From Abelmoschus esculentus (Eukaryota; Streptophyta; Magnoliopsida; Malvales; Malvaceae), in the NCBI GenBank assembly GCA_035048815.1, contig JAUCBN010000006.1, positions 22,087,001 through 22,151,000 on the forward strand: DNA of 64,000 nt, read 5' to 3'. Each line of letters starts with the position of its first letter. Within the stretch, counting starts at the first letter, position 1. The position numbers and the translations under genes were made by a program. Positions 49,987 through 61,400 of the stretch are shown piece after piece. The notes below the pieces were generated by a model. That model ran no database searches. It worked only from the letters and a program-made list of their open reading frames with translations, and had not been told where the DNA came from.

Positions 49987-50190
49987 TTGAACAATAAACC
50001 CTGCTTCCCCAGTCTGATCAAAAGCCTCCCGGTGGTGGAGGAGACGGTGGACGGACTCTGCACTCTGCAAATTTGCGCTGCTGTTGTTGCTTCTGATACT
50101 GATATTACTTCTCTTTTGCAGTTATTTCCTTCAATTTCATCTTACGAAATCAGCCTTTGCACCACCTCCTTCAAACCCTGCTTTTCTCAG
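49987..50190 (+). other. Open frame in the putative 5' leader of the HARBI1-like gene
   Basis: A 68-codon ATG-started frame (MNNKPCFPSLIK...) stays open up to the proposed donor at 50190. If spliced to 51339 it would run out of frame over the main ATG (51353) and stop shortly after. It matches no family I know. It may be an upstream ORF, or transcription may start downstream of it. Confidence 0.3.
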
Positions 50191-51352
50191 GTATTGTTTT
50201 TATCTTCTTTCTCAACAAAAATGCTCACTCCTCCAAATATTTACTCTCATTTTTAGATTACAATTAACAGGAAAAAAGAGCTTTACTCGAGTGCAATTTA
50301 TCTATACTTTCACGACGCAGCATTGCTTGTTACATATCTGAAACAATTGGTGGTTTCTTCTTCTGATGCTGTTGTGGTTATGATTTTTTTCATCTGGTAG
50401 GCAGCTAGATTTGTTTGATTATCAATTTGAAATTTTTGGAGGGCCGCATTTCTTGGATTGTTAGGGTTTGGATATGTTTGTTTCGCATGGTGACGACTCG
50501 CTTTTTGATCGGATTTATTTTGTTATTCGTTGTTTATTTATGGCCCCTTTCATTAGTTTCGGCAATGTTCTTTTATGTATTTTGTCCGACTTTTTGAGAA
50601 ATTCTTTGGGCAGAGATTTGTGCAATGATTTCAGTAGGTGAATGAATAGCTGTGGCTAAAAAGAATGATTATTCCATTCATTAACAATTTCAGGATGACT
50701 TTAAAGATTTGAAAATTGAGTAATTAGTGATCTTGTAGCAATGTCAATGTTGGAATTGGATTTCGGAACATCTATTGCTTTATATCTGCAACTGATGCCA
50801 TGCCACAGAATATCAAATTTCATGTTGTTTTTACTTATTTCTTGAGTTCATTACCTCATTATAATTGCTTGATCTGATCTTTGTTTGATGGTGATTTTAT
50901 AGGATATATCTCTAGGTACATTATTTATTTGACTTCATTTCTATTTAGTTTGGTGGGACGGATTCCACAGTAGTCGTCTGTTACTATTTTGTGAGGCTTG
51001 ATATTTGCTTCTTTGTTGCTTTATTTGTAAAGTGCCAAACTAAGTCATTTTTGAGACTGTGACTTGTGATCTGGACTATTGTATGTCTTGGATATGGATT
51101 ATAAATTCTTCATGTTGTCTACATTCCATCAACTTTATCTTTTGATTTCTGCTTTCAGCCAAAAGGATTGGCATGGGGGCTTTAGAGGGTGTTTGGTTGG
51201 TTAGCTTCTAACTTGTTGCATTTAGCCGGTGTACTTTGTGCTTCAGTAGGGTAGGTAATAGCTCCTTGTTGCTACAGTCGTGGATAGAGTTACATCTTTT
51301 TGTATGCTGATGATTGATCTGTGTCTTCTCAAGTGCAGTGGCTAGTTTTCTC

Positions 51353-52831
51353 ATGGAGAGCTCTGATGACGAAAAGGATGGAATCTATGGAAATTTTATT
51401 CCCAAAGAATTGAGCCATAATCTTGCATTGAATGGTATGAAGTTTGTAGATGAGGTCCTTAATGGACAGAGTGAGCGTTGTTTGGAAAATTTCCGCATGG
51501 ATAAGCCAGTGTTTTACAAATTATGTGATATTCTGCAAGGCAGAGGCTTACTTCGGCATACAAATCGTATTAAGATTGAGGAGCAATTAGCCATTTTTTT
51601 ATTCATAGTTGGCCATAATCTACGGACTCGGGCTGTTCAGGAGTTATTCAGATACTCTGGTGAAACCATCAGTCGCCATTTCAATAATGTTTTGAATGCA
51701 ATTATGGCAATTTCATTAGAATTCTTTCAGCCTCCAGGATCTGATGTTCCACCAGAAATCTCGCAGGATCCTCGGTTTTATCCATATTTTAAGGTTCTCC
51801 TAATATGTAGTTTTACTAATATCTATTTTGGGTTACTTTTATCTCATATTCAACAGCATTTTCTAGGATTGTGTGGGAGCAGTTGATGGCATACACGTTC
51901 CAGTGATGGTTGGTGTAGATGAGCAAGGACCTTTCCGAAATAAGAATGGATTACTTTCTCAGAACGTTCTTGCAGCTTGTTCTTTTGATCTTAAATTCCA
52001 TTATGTTCTAGCTGGCTGGGAGGGCTCCGCATCAGATTTGAGAGTTCTAAATTCAGCACTTACCAGGCGTAACAAGTTGCAAGTCCCTGAAGGTATTTAC
52101 ATACATATTCATGAGACAAAGACTCACAAGTGTTTGTCTCGGACGCTGAATAAATTGTCATTTTCACAGTGTTTGAATAATTAATCCAAGTATTATTTTA
52201 AGGAATGGCATCTTAATCCATATCGAACACCAGATGCCGCCTTAAATTTCTTTGAACATCTAGAATAATATATTTATGCTCTGTTACTACCTAAAGTTCC
52301 CGTTTTAGCAGTTGGATGAAAATTTTCCATGATGCAGGAAGATACTACCTTGTGGATAACAAGTATGCAAATATGCCAGGCTTCATTGCCCCGTATCTTG
52401 GTGTCCCCTATAATTCAGATGAATTTCCTGGTGGTTATCATCTTCAAGATGCCAAAGAGCTATTTAACCAACGACACTTCTTGCTGCGAAATGCTACTGA
52501 TCGTATTTTTGGGGCCTTAAAGGAAAGGTTCCCTATTTTGATGTCGGCTCCTCCCTACCCATTGCAAACACAGGTGAAATTGGTAGTAGCAACATGTGCA
52601 TTGCATAACTACATCCGTAGGGAGAAACCTGATGATATGTTGTTTAGAATGTACGAACCAGAGACTGCCTTACAGATACAGGAATCATTGGCTCCACTAG
52701 AGGTGGAACAAGCAATGATACATGATACCCGTGATCTGGAAGTTGCATTTGAAGCAGAACATCCTGAACACAGTTCACAGTTAAGGGATTCAATTGCAAC
52801 TGAAATGTGGAAGACTATGTTCGTGATTTAG
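51353..52831 (+). CDS. HARBI1/ALP1-like protein, Harbinger-transposase derived (386 aa)
   Basis: Protein with the fold of PIF/Harbinger DDE transposases, like HARBI1 nuclease and plant ALP1, several of which are domesticated chromatin factors. Three exons close in frame: 51353-51793, 51867-52092 and 52338-52831 (1161 nt). An N-terminal acidic stretch (MESSDDEKDG) leads into a helix-turn-helix-like region (IKIEEQLAIFLFIVGHNLRT, ELFRYSGETISRHFNNVL). The nuclease core has Asp-154 in GAVDGIHV, Asp-204 in GWEGSASDLRVL, and the third site in RNATDRIFGALKERF, where Asp-277 stands in place of the usual Glu. It is intron-containing and intact, with no terminal inverted repeats or second (Myb-like) transposon gene visible nearby, so it is probably a host gene rather than an active element. 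Confidence 0.9.
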
Positions 52832-54949
52832 CGGCCATGTAGATTGATATATTCGTTGTGGCTTTAGAGTTAGGTTAGGCCTGAAACATTCTCGTCAACG
52901 GCGATCATATAGAATGATTTCCCCCTTTTGGATGTACATCGGCTCTTGGTTTATACAAAAAAAAGCAGTCATAATATCTTCTTCCATGATCTCTTCGCTC
53001 TGTGAATGTTTACATTCCTAGGTATTACTCGAAACTGTGGGTGTACTGCGACTGCAACACGGTTCTTGAGGGTTGAAGTCTCTGACTAATGGCACCGGAT
53101 CACATCCGAATTTAGAGGTACGATACTCTGTTTATCACTTGATTAATTGTTTACGAATTGTGCACTTCCATGGTAAATCTGGTTTAAGGGCCAAGATGAC
53201 TAAAGTTGCAAAGTTTAAGGGCAAAAACGTCATTAGGCCACATATAATAACATAATTAGAAGATATAAAGTAAGAAGGTGAAATACTATGTACATTTTTT
53301 TAGAAGAGTAAAAATAGAAATAATTAATAAACGGATGTAACTTTAATATTTTTTTATAGAAAAGATAAATTATAAATACAATTTTTTTTTTTATTTTATG
53401 TTTTGATATTTAGGTACTTTCCCAATTATGCGAGTAAAAGTAAAGAACCTATATAAAAGAATTTATATATTTAGTTATTTATATAAAAGCACGTGTTCAG
53501 AGAAAATTTTGAGTGATACAAATATCTTGTATTATTTATTATATTATATATTGGCATTTAGGTTATAATAATTATTAAATTTGAATTTTTAAAAATATTT
53601 TTCGACAAGGTAAGCAGGCTGGTGATCGGATATGAAAGCTGTTTGTTTAGAGGACTCTGTTTTCTTGGGTCCTGGACGTAGTTTAGAGGACATTTTGTGG
53701 TCCTTTCAAGGTAAGAATGGTTAATTATTAATGTAAATTATTGGTATAGTTTTATTTCGACAATTAAACTATGGATTTTGTCAATCAAGCCATTAAACTG
53801 TTAAAATAGTTTTAATTAAGTCATTTATAGTTGATTATTAATGGAAATGTCGTTGTGATAGTTAAATAATTTGGTCCTTATTTTAAATCTCAACATAATT
53901 GGTGTCGTGCCTCGTGTTTGATTGGCATAATAACAATTGTATCTTAATACATATTCTACCAATTTTAATTTATTTTAAACAATTTATTAAATTTAATCTT
54001 GTCATCCGTAAATTTTAACAATTTAACCCTTAAACTAATAATTATCATCCTCACCGATTCACCTGGAAGCTGGCCAGGTATTTCACCCATCAAATTCACC
54101 TAACTCGACAATTTGTTGCTGAAGCAGCCTCCTTTCTTCATGGTCACCTTGATTCATGTTTGAAATGACCATGAAAAAAGAAAGTTGCTCCAACGGCAAA
54201 TAGTGTCAGACTAGATGTATTTGATTGGAAAATAATTGGGTTTTAAAAATTCATGGTTATTACTCGTTTGATGATGATTAAATTGATAAAATTTATAAAT
54301 ATAATTTTTTGAATTATTTAAAATTAAAATTAATTTGATATAATAGGTAAATATTAAATACCGAGCAACATGACATTTAAATAATTCTGTGGTGACCAAA
54401 TGATAAAAAAATAATGTTTGTAGCAAAATCGATTTTTTCTTTTCTTTATCGACAAATAGAAAAACATAAATAATTCGGGTGTAGTGTTACCAAAGTAGCT
54501 GTGCCATCAATTTTTTTATACTAAAAAATACAATAGAAAATTTATCTATTTAGACTCCTAATTTTTAATTCTTTTGAACTATGTCCCTCATTTTCATAGT
54601 TAATCATATTTTATCCCTTTAATCTTGATTCTAACTTCGTCCCTAGAGTTACTCTTTTGTTGATACGGTATAATTATCGAGTGATACGGTAGAACTATAC
54701 TTGTGGAATGTAGTATTATTATTGTGATTAATTTACGCGTAGTCAACAAGTTAAACTTTGTCCCCAAGGAAAAGAACGTTGTGATATGCAGTCAAACAAG
54801 CAACATGGAATGAACTTGCAGCCCAAGAAAGAAAGTCACAAACATATTGGACAAAGTATAGCAATAGCAATGCTGCTAGCCGCTTATATATAGTTATACA
54901 GATCACACAGGGAGAATTAGAAGATAAAAGTGTATATACAGCAATAGCA
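52832..54949. other. Spacer between HARBI1-like and eL19 genes
   Basis: The first 200 bp is likely 3'UTR. The rest is AT-rich. The stretch 54050-54170 has balanced composition and might be a gene relic, but no family is recognisable. The last 100 bp carries a TATA-like motif before eL19. Confidence 0.5.
54884..54893 (+). promoter_or_regulatory. Possible TATA box of the eL19-like gene
   Basis: TTATATATAG lies 57 bp before the eL19 ATG, close enough for a short-leader promoter. Support is by position and motif only. Confidence 0.35.
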
Positions 54950-55599
54950 ATGGGGTTACTGAAGCTGCAGAAGCGGTTGGCTGCAAGCCTTCTCAACTGT
55001 GGAAAGGGAAAAGTATGGCTCGACCCCTGCGAGCCACTTCTTATCTCCGTCGCAAATTCCCGTACGTCTCCTTGTTCCTCCTTTTATTTCTTTTTACTTA
55101 TGCTATATAAAACTTATTTAGTTTTACACCGAATATTGTTGCAGGGATGGACATAAGAAAGCTCGTAAAGGATGGTTTTATTATCAGAAAGCCTAACGTA
55201 ACTCGCTCCGGATGGAGACATAGGAAAGGCATTCCCAAGAGACAAGGATATGGAAAGAGAAGGGGAACAAGGGAAGCAAGGCTACCATCCAAGCTTCTGT
55301 GGATGAGAAGATGCCGTGTCCTGCGACGACTCCTTCGGAAGTACAGGGAAATGCAGAAGATCGATAAACACGCGTACCACGAAATGTATCTGAAAGCCAA
55401 GGGAGGCGTTTTCAAGCATAAACGTGCACTTCTTGAGACCCTTCACAAGGCTAAGAGGGAGAAGGATCAGAAGGATCATTTTGATCAGATTATAGCTATT
55501 AAAGCCATGGGCAAATCAGGTTCCAAGGAGACTAGGAAACAAAATTTGAGACCAGCAATGGAAGTTATAGATGTATTGAATAATGTTAATTTAGTTTGA
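54950..55599 (+). CDS. Ribosomal protein eL19 (60S L19), diverged and shortened copy (188 aa)
   Basis: eL19 is a component of the large cytosolic ribosomal subunit. Exons 54950-55061 and 55145-55599 close in frame (567 nt) with donor C|GTACGT and acceptor TTGCAG. The recognisable core includes [68 protein letters not shown] and [20 protein letters not shown]. It is shorter than the usual roughly 210 residues: the Arg-rich insert between FIIRKP and GYGKR is reduced, and the Lys/Ala-rich C-terminal tail is replaced by [20 protein letters not shown]. Normally invariant residues are also changed ([15 protein letters not shown] where LDPNEVNEISMANSR is usual). The frame is intact, so it may be an expressed paralogue or an early pseudogene. 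Confidence 0.85.
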
Positions 55600-58480
55600 A
55601 AGTGTGTAGAAATAAAGATGATGTAATTATGCTAATGACATTCATCAATAGCATAATAAGGTTACTAAACAAGATATGAGCAGATGTATATGGCCAATTC
55701 TTGCTAATTCAACCAAGTTTTTTTCCCTTATTGTTTAGGCCTATGGCCTATTCCATTCTCAACAACACTTTGTGTCCATTTATTTGTTTCCAAAAAGAAA
55801 TGAATCATATGATGTTTTTAGTGCACAAAAGGATCATAATATGTTATAAAGTGGAAAACACAAGTAACCCTTTTTTATTGTTTGCATGATCAATGATCAG
55901 ATTCGGTTCTAGGACGTAAACTAGCTGAGTCTGAGTTCAAATATCATTAAACTTAACTTGAACTCAAAATATTCAAGGCTAAACTCAAGAGTTTAAAATT
56001 ATAAAGCTCAAATCGAAAGCCTGTGAGCTCAAAATTATTAAGCTCGAAAACAAAAAATAGAGCTCGAGCTTGAATTAAACTCTAATTTGCTAACACTTAT
56101 TCTCTAAAAAACTATCAACCATTGTTAACCTAACCCTAAATCTCAATCCATGCTTAAACCCTGAATTAACCATAAAACCTCAAATTAAATCCTAATTAAC
56201 CAATGTAATATAGTATATTATATTTTGAGTAATTTGTAAGCATTTTAATTCAGGTATCGAGTAACTCGATTAACCGAACTAAATTTCAGATCAATTTATT
56301 AATTCGATTGTAACCTAAGAGTGAGCACCTTTAAGCATAACCAAATAGGTGGATCTTCTCAGCCACAACAACTTCCGTGGATTCTACACCAGAAGCCATT
56401 ACGTGCATAATATTCTTTTAACAAGCTATTAGTGATTACAATAACATCTGTTTTAGAATATAATCTTCACCATTTGACATTGATCACTCAATCACTTCTG
56501 CTAACATTATTGGTGCTCGAACTTCCTTTATGTACAAGACAAGGTCAATCAGCCCGGAATGAATTCACCTAGGATCCAACCAAAAACATAAGCAAAGTCT
56601 GAGCATATAGATCCTATGCTGCTGGGGGACATAGGCAACTTGGGAAGGCTATGGCCTAACCAACTGGCTCAACAGTCACTTTCCAAACTAACTTTTGTTT
56701 GGATGGTTGTATAAGCTAATTTATATGGATATCTATTGGTCAGGCTGAACCACTAAACCTGACCTACACAAATGTAAATAAGTAGAAGGTACATTCGTGT
56801 TAAGAATAATCGTAAATTTTAGTTTCGGGATCTTATATATGCATAAACTCTCGTTAAAAGACGTATCTATTATTATTATCAGATATATGACGTGAATCAA
56901 TACGAAATAATCAGAATATAATCTTTGAAAACCGGGAGGACAAACAAAAAACTAATATATATATATACCAATACAGTTCGGTGGATGAGTACGGAGGAAT
57001 TTGATGGCTACCAGGCAACAACCGGTTGTAGGGTGGACTACATCCGGTATAACATCCCTATCCATTCAATTTTTTTCTTTAAATACCCTAAAAATTAAGG
57101 GTTTAAATATCCAGAGTACGTCTACTCTTTTGAAATTTAAAATTAGTCCCTATAATTTTATTTTTAAAACATTGAATCTTTATACTTTTCTAATTTAATT
57201 TTCAAGTCATTCAGTACAATTTTTCCGTCAAACTAATCTGGCAATTCTAAAAAAAATAAAATAAAATTTTAGCCCTCAATGTTAAACTATGTGGCAATCT
57301 TTATAATTTTTTAAAGATTTTAACATTTTTTTGGAAAATAAGAAAAACTCTAATTTTTAAAATTTATATATACTTTTAAAGAGAAAGAATCAATTTGGTA
57401 AAAAAAAATTTTAAAGGTTACTTTCTTTTTATGATTGTCGAACCAAATATCACTAATAAAAAAATATATGTAGTGGAAGAATATTAGTTTGGATCTTGGA
57501 AATTACATTGTTAAGAAGGAACAATTAATACCAGAGCAAAAATGGACGTAGGGATTACTAGGGGTGTAAAATCGGGTTCGGTTAACCGATAAATTTATGT
57601 CACCCAATTTTTTATCTTAAATCGTAATCATTCAACTGATTAATTGTTTATCCGGTTAACCGAAAATTTTAGTTTGGATCGGTTCGGTAATGGTTTATTT
57701 ATTATTAATAATATAAATTTTGATAATATGTTTGAAAAAATATATAATTTTTAAAAATAACACATGATATTAATATTTTTTTAATATTAGCAAGTTAAAC
57801 ACTTAAATTTTATAAAATAAAATTATAATTTTAGTTTTTAAAATTAAAAAATAAATTAAATATAATTTTTTAATATAAAATATTAAAATAATATGTAATA
57901 TAATAATATATATTATATAACCGGTCGGTTCGGATAACCGATTTTTTCTGAAATCGTAAACCGTAATCGAACTGATTTTTATAAAAAGAATAAAATCCAA
58001 CCATAAATTGAATTTTTCGGTTCAATTAACCATTTTTTCGATTCGATTTTTTTGGATTATAAAATCAATTTTGGTTTATCGTTTTTTTTAACTTTTTAGG
58101 GTTTTTAAATATAGAGACTAATTTAAATATAGGGACTTAAATGTATTAAATTTAAATACAGAGACTAATTTTAATTTTTTCAATGAGTACAAGATCCTAT
58201 AACATATTTAAACCAGAACTTAAAAGCTGATAGTGGCTTTCTTTTTTATTATTAATTCCGAAAATATTTTTAAAAAATAGCCGTCCACGGTCCACATCTC
58301 CCATGTGATTTTAAAGTTAAAACCCAGGTCCCTCCTTTTCGTTTCCTATTTTTATGTTACACATTTCCTTCTTCTCTTTAGATCCTTATCTTTCCTTCTC
58401 TGCTCTAACAAGCTAAGTATTGCTGTGTTGTGAATGGTTTTCGGTGGGTTCAAATCCATTTTGTTTCACAGCCGGAGCTT
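55600..58480. other. Spacer between eL19-like gene and the JAZ gene
   Basis: Holds a reverse SINE copy (56411-56532), a stretch of 'gagctcgagcttgaa'-type low-complexity DNA (about 55900-56070), a region starting TAGGGGTGTAAAATCGGGTT with ggttaaccg-type units (about 57559-58090, perhaps a decayed hAT element) and the JAZ promoter and leader in the last 250 bp. No gene seen. Confidence 0.5.
56411..56532 (-). mobile_element. tRNA-derived SINE, copy E, head truncated
   Basis: On the minus strand it reads aagttcgagcaccaataatg, agtgattgagtgatcaatgt, caaatggtgaagattatatt, ctaaaacagatgttattgta and atcacta. The B box is present but the A-box end is missing. Confidence 0.65.
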
Positions 58481-61400
58481 ATGGAGAGAGATTTTATGGG
58501 TCTGGGTTCAAAAAACGCGCCGATTACGATCAAAGAAGAGGGGTTTGATGTGTTTAAGGATTCAGGTATAGTTTTCTTTTGTTTCTTTAAATATTTAGAC
58601 GTATAGATTGTGTTTGCCCTAACTAATTGATACTAGAAGTGAATATGCGATAGAAGTTTGTGTTTCTGATTGAAATTTTACAGAAGTTTCTTGGCTAGAT
58701 TTTTCTTTCAAGTTTTTATGGTGCTTTTTTTAGATATACGACACTGTTTGGTTGCATGTGAGTTTGGCTCCGTACATTAGTTATACTTTTCAATTCGTTT
58801 GAGTGGTTATAAATCAATTTCTTGATTTGCTCAGTTTTCTCGGTAACCAAACAAGGGGGAGTAGGGAGAGTTTGCTCCAAAAAGAAAACCCACGAGCGAA
58901 ACGCTCTTTTCGTTTGATTGATAAAAGAGGGGGGGGGGGGGGGTTACAACGTTTGTAAGCACAAGGTACAATCACTATAATAAAGTTGACATGAACATTT
59001 ACGGTTGAGATTTGAGAATGGGCAATTATCGAGACGTTAGATTTAATGCTTATTAATTAAATATTTTGTTTGGGGAATAGTACACAAATGGTTCCTAAAA
59101 CTAAAATGTTTCTTTGCCACTGAAGTTTTGAAAGTTACAAAATGGTCACTGCATGTTATAAAATAGTAATGAATTTTGATAAATTTAAGGATCATTTTGT
59201 AACAGTTTGATAAGTTTTAATGGTAATTTTAAAAGAGTTTTGATAAGTTTTAATGGTAAATTTGTAAGAGTTTGATAAAGTTCAGTGGCTATTTTGTAAC
59301 AGTTCATTCTTTTAATGACCATTTTGTAAAATCCGAAAATTTTGAGGCCAAAAATATAATTTTTATTAGTTTAGGGTATACTTTACTCTTTTAATTTTAT
59401 AATGCTTATGTTGAGTTGTCATGATTCCTTTTTCTTAAACAATTTCCCTTCTTTTAGCGTTTAAATTTCATTATTATAGTTATTTTAGAATAAATATTAA
59501 TAAAATAACATGGGCGGGTTCAATGTGATTAAATAATCCTCTAATAGTTATTTATGTTACCCTAATATGCATACGTGTCTAAGATGGGCTTAATATAGTT
59601 TTTATTTTTATTATTTTATTTTGGAGGAGAATACTTCGCTATTGTATGTGAATATTTTAGTATAAAATAATGAATGCGGCTAAAACAAGATTATTCTTTT
59701 AATGTGGTATTCTGAAAGGTAGTAGTGCTTGATGACATGTGCTTTGTACATTTTCATGGAAATACTCGAAACAAAGCATTTGTTTACAGTGTGATGATTA
59801 GAGGCGGGCAAGACCGGATACTCGGTCAATTTGAATTGGTCTTGGTCCCAGTCTCGGTAATTATCGATTACTGAAAATCGGAATCAGTCTCGGTCCCGGT
59901 TACATCGGATCTTAAATTTTAAGAACCGGTTTCGTTATTGGTGGGTACCGGTTCTAATACTGGGTACCCGGTTAATTAGTTTATTTTTTAAAAAATTTGA
60001 ATAATTAGAGAAAAAAATTCAACCATTAATAATAATATTAAATAATCAAATTAAAATATTGTAGGCTTGAAAATTAAAATTTAAAACTAGTCATACTTAT
60101 AATATTCATAGGTAAAGAGAAAGTTTGATAAGAAAAATAAATAAAAGAAAATCAATATCGGATATTTGGTATTGGTCCCGGTCCTATTGGGTACCAACCG
60201 GGTACCAGGTTCAAAAAATCAAGATCCAGTCCCGGTCCCGGTTATGACCGGGACTTAAACTTTAGATCCAGTCCCGGTTTCACCGGAACCAATACCGTAT
60301 AAAATTCTATTAGGTCTTACCGAGTCCGGGACCGGGTAATCGAGTTTTTTTGCCACCACTAGTGATGATAATGTATTCTGAAGTTCATGGTTCATGTGCC
60401 AATGATGTTCTGACCAATGTTTTTTTATTACTTAAGAGTTAGAGTATGGTTTCCTTTTGGTATTTAGATATAAGAAATAACCAACATGAATTGGATGCTT
60501 CATTGTAAGATGTATGCATGGTGGTTTTTGTTTATCTCATTTCTTCCCACTTCTAATTGTTTGTCGGGACTTCATTTATTTTATAATATTTTTCTGAGCT
60601 TGTTCTACATTATTACCAATAAAGAACATGTACATCATGCTTTCCAGTATGGTTTAAATATTTTGATCTTGAGAACCAATCACGTTGTTTTAATCTTGGA
60701 GGTATCTAGCAAATTACGTACTTGATGTTTTTTGTTTTCTTTTCTTGCTTCCCTTTTAATTGAGTGATTCTAGGGTTCAGTCAGAGATATCTATGAAACT
60801 AATCAGGAATGATGTATGATATTCATATTCCATTTCTTGTGGCTATGCAGCATTATTGAGGGATTCAAGTATGCAGTTGTCTTTCTCAAACAAGGTGCCC
60901 GCCGTTCCTCAGTTCCTGTCTTTCAAGGATGCAGCTCGAGGTGATAGTCCGAGGAAAGCTGCTCATGATCCTATAATGTCATCTGGATTTATGGCAATAC
61001 CAGCTGGAGGTTCTAACCAGAAACCATATTCTGGATTCACACAGGTTTGTTACTTGCCATCACGAACTTTTTGGTTTCTAATTTTCCTATGTTCAAGAAT
61101 TTCAATTGATTTTTAGAGGATGTTTGAGATTTTATCATGCCTGTGTTCTTTGTTTTAAACCTCCAAAATTCAGCAGAAAAGGTTTTTGGACCTGGTTGGT
61201 TTATAGTTTCAGTGCCATTTTACTGAGTTTTCCTCTCCTATGAGTTACAGAAACAAGCGGGGAACAATTACACGTCGGAACCTTATGGTCTGCAACACTT
61301 TGATGGACACCAACCCCACCGTTCCCAGGAAGTGAGGATATTTCCGGTCTCCAGCCAGCCAAATCAAAGAATTACAGTTTCTATAAGCACTCCGATACTC

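Larger units (their letters stand above)
48237..51352. other. Divergent spacer with foldback element and HARBI1-like 5' leader
   Basis: Holds the epimerase promoter, the foldback element (48674-49380), a very AT-rich stretch (49400-49880) and then the promoter and 5' leader of the HARBI1-like gene. A leader exon probably ends at TTTTCTCAG|GTATTG (50190/50191) and rejoins after AAGTGCAG at 51338. Confidence 0.5.

Noticed and set aside
53073..53255. 60-codon frame after the HARBI1-like gene
   Set aside because: No family match, no supporting signals, in AT-rich spacer.
57559..58090. Second hAT element starting TAGGGGTGTAAAATCGGG
   Set aside because: No matching right terminus or 8-bp target duplication could be found, so only mentioned as a possible relic.
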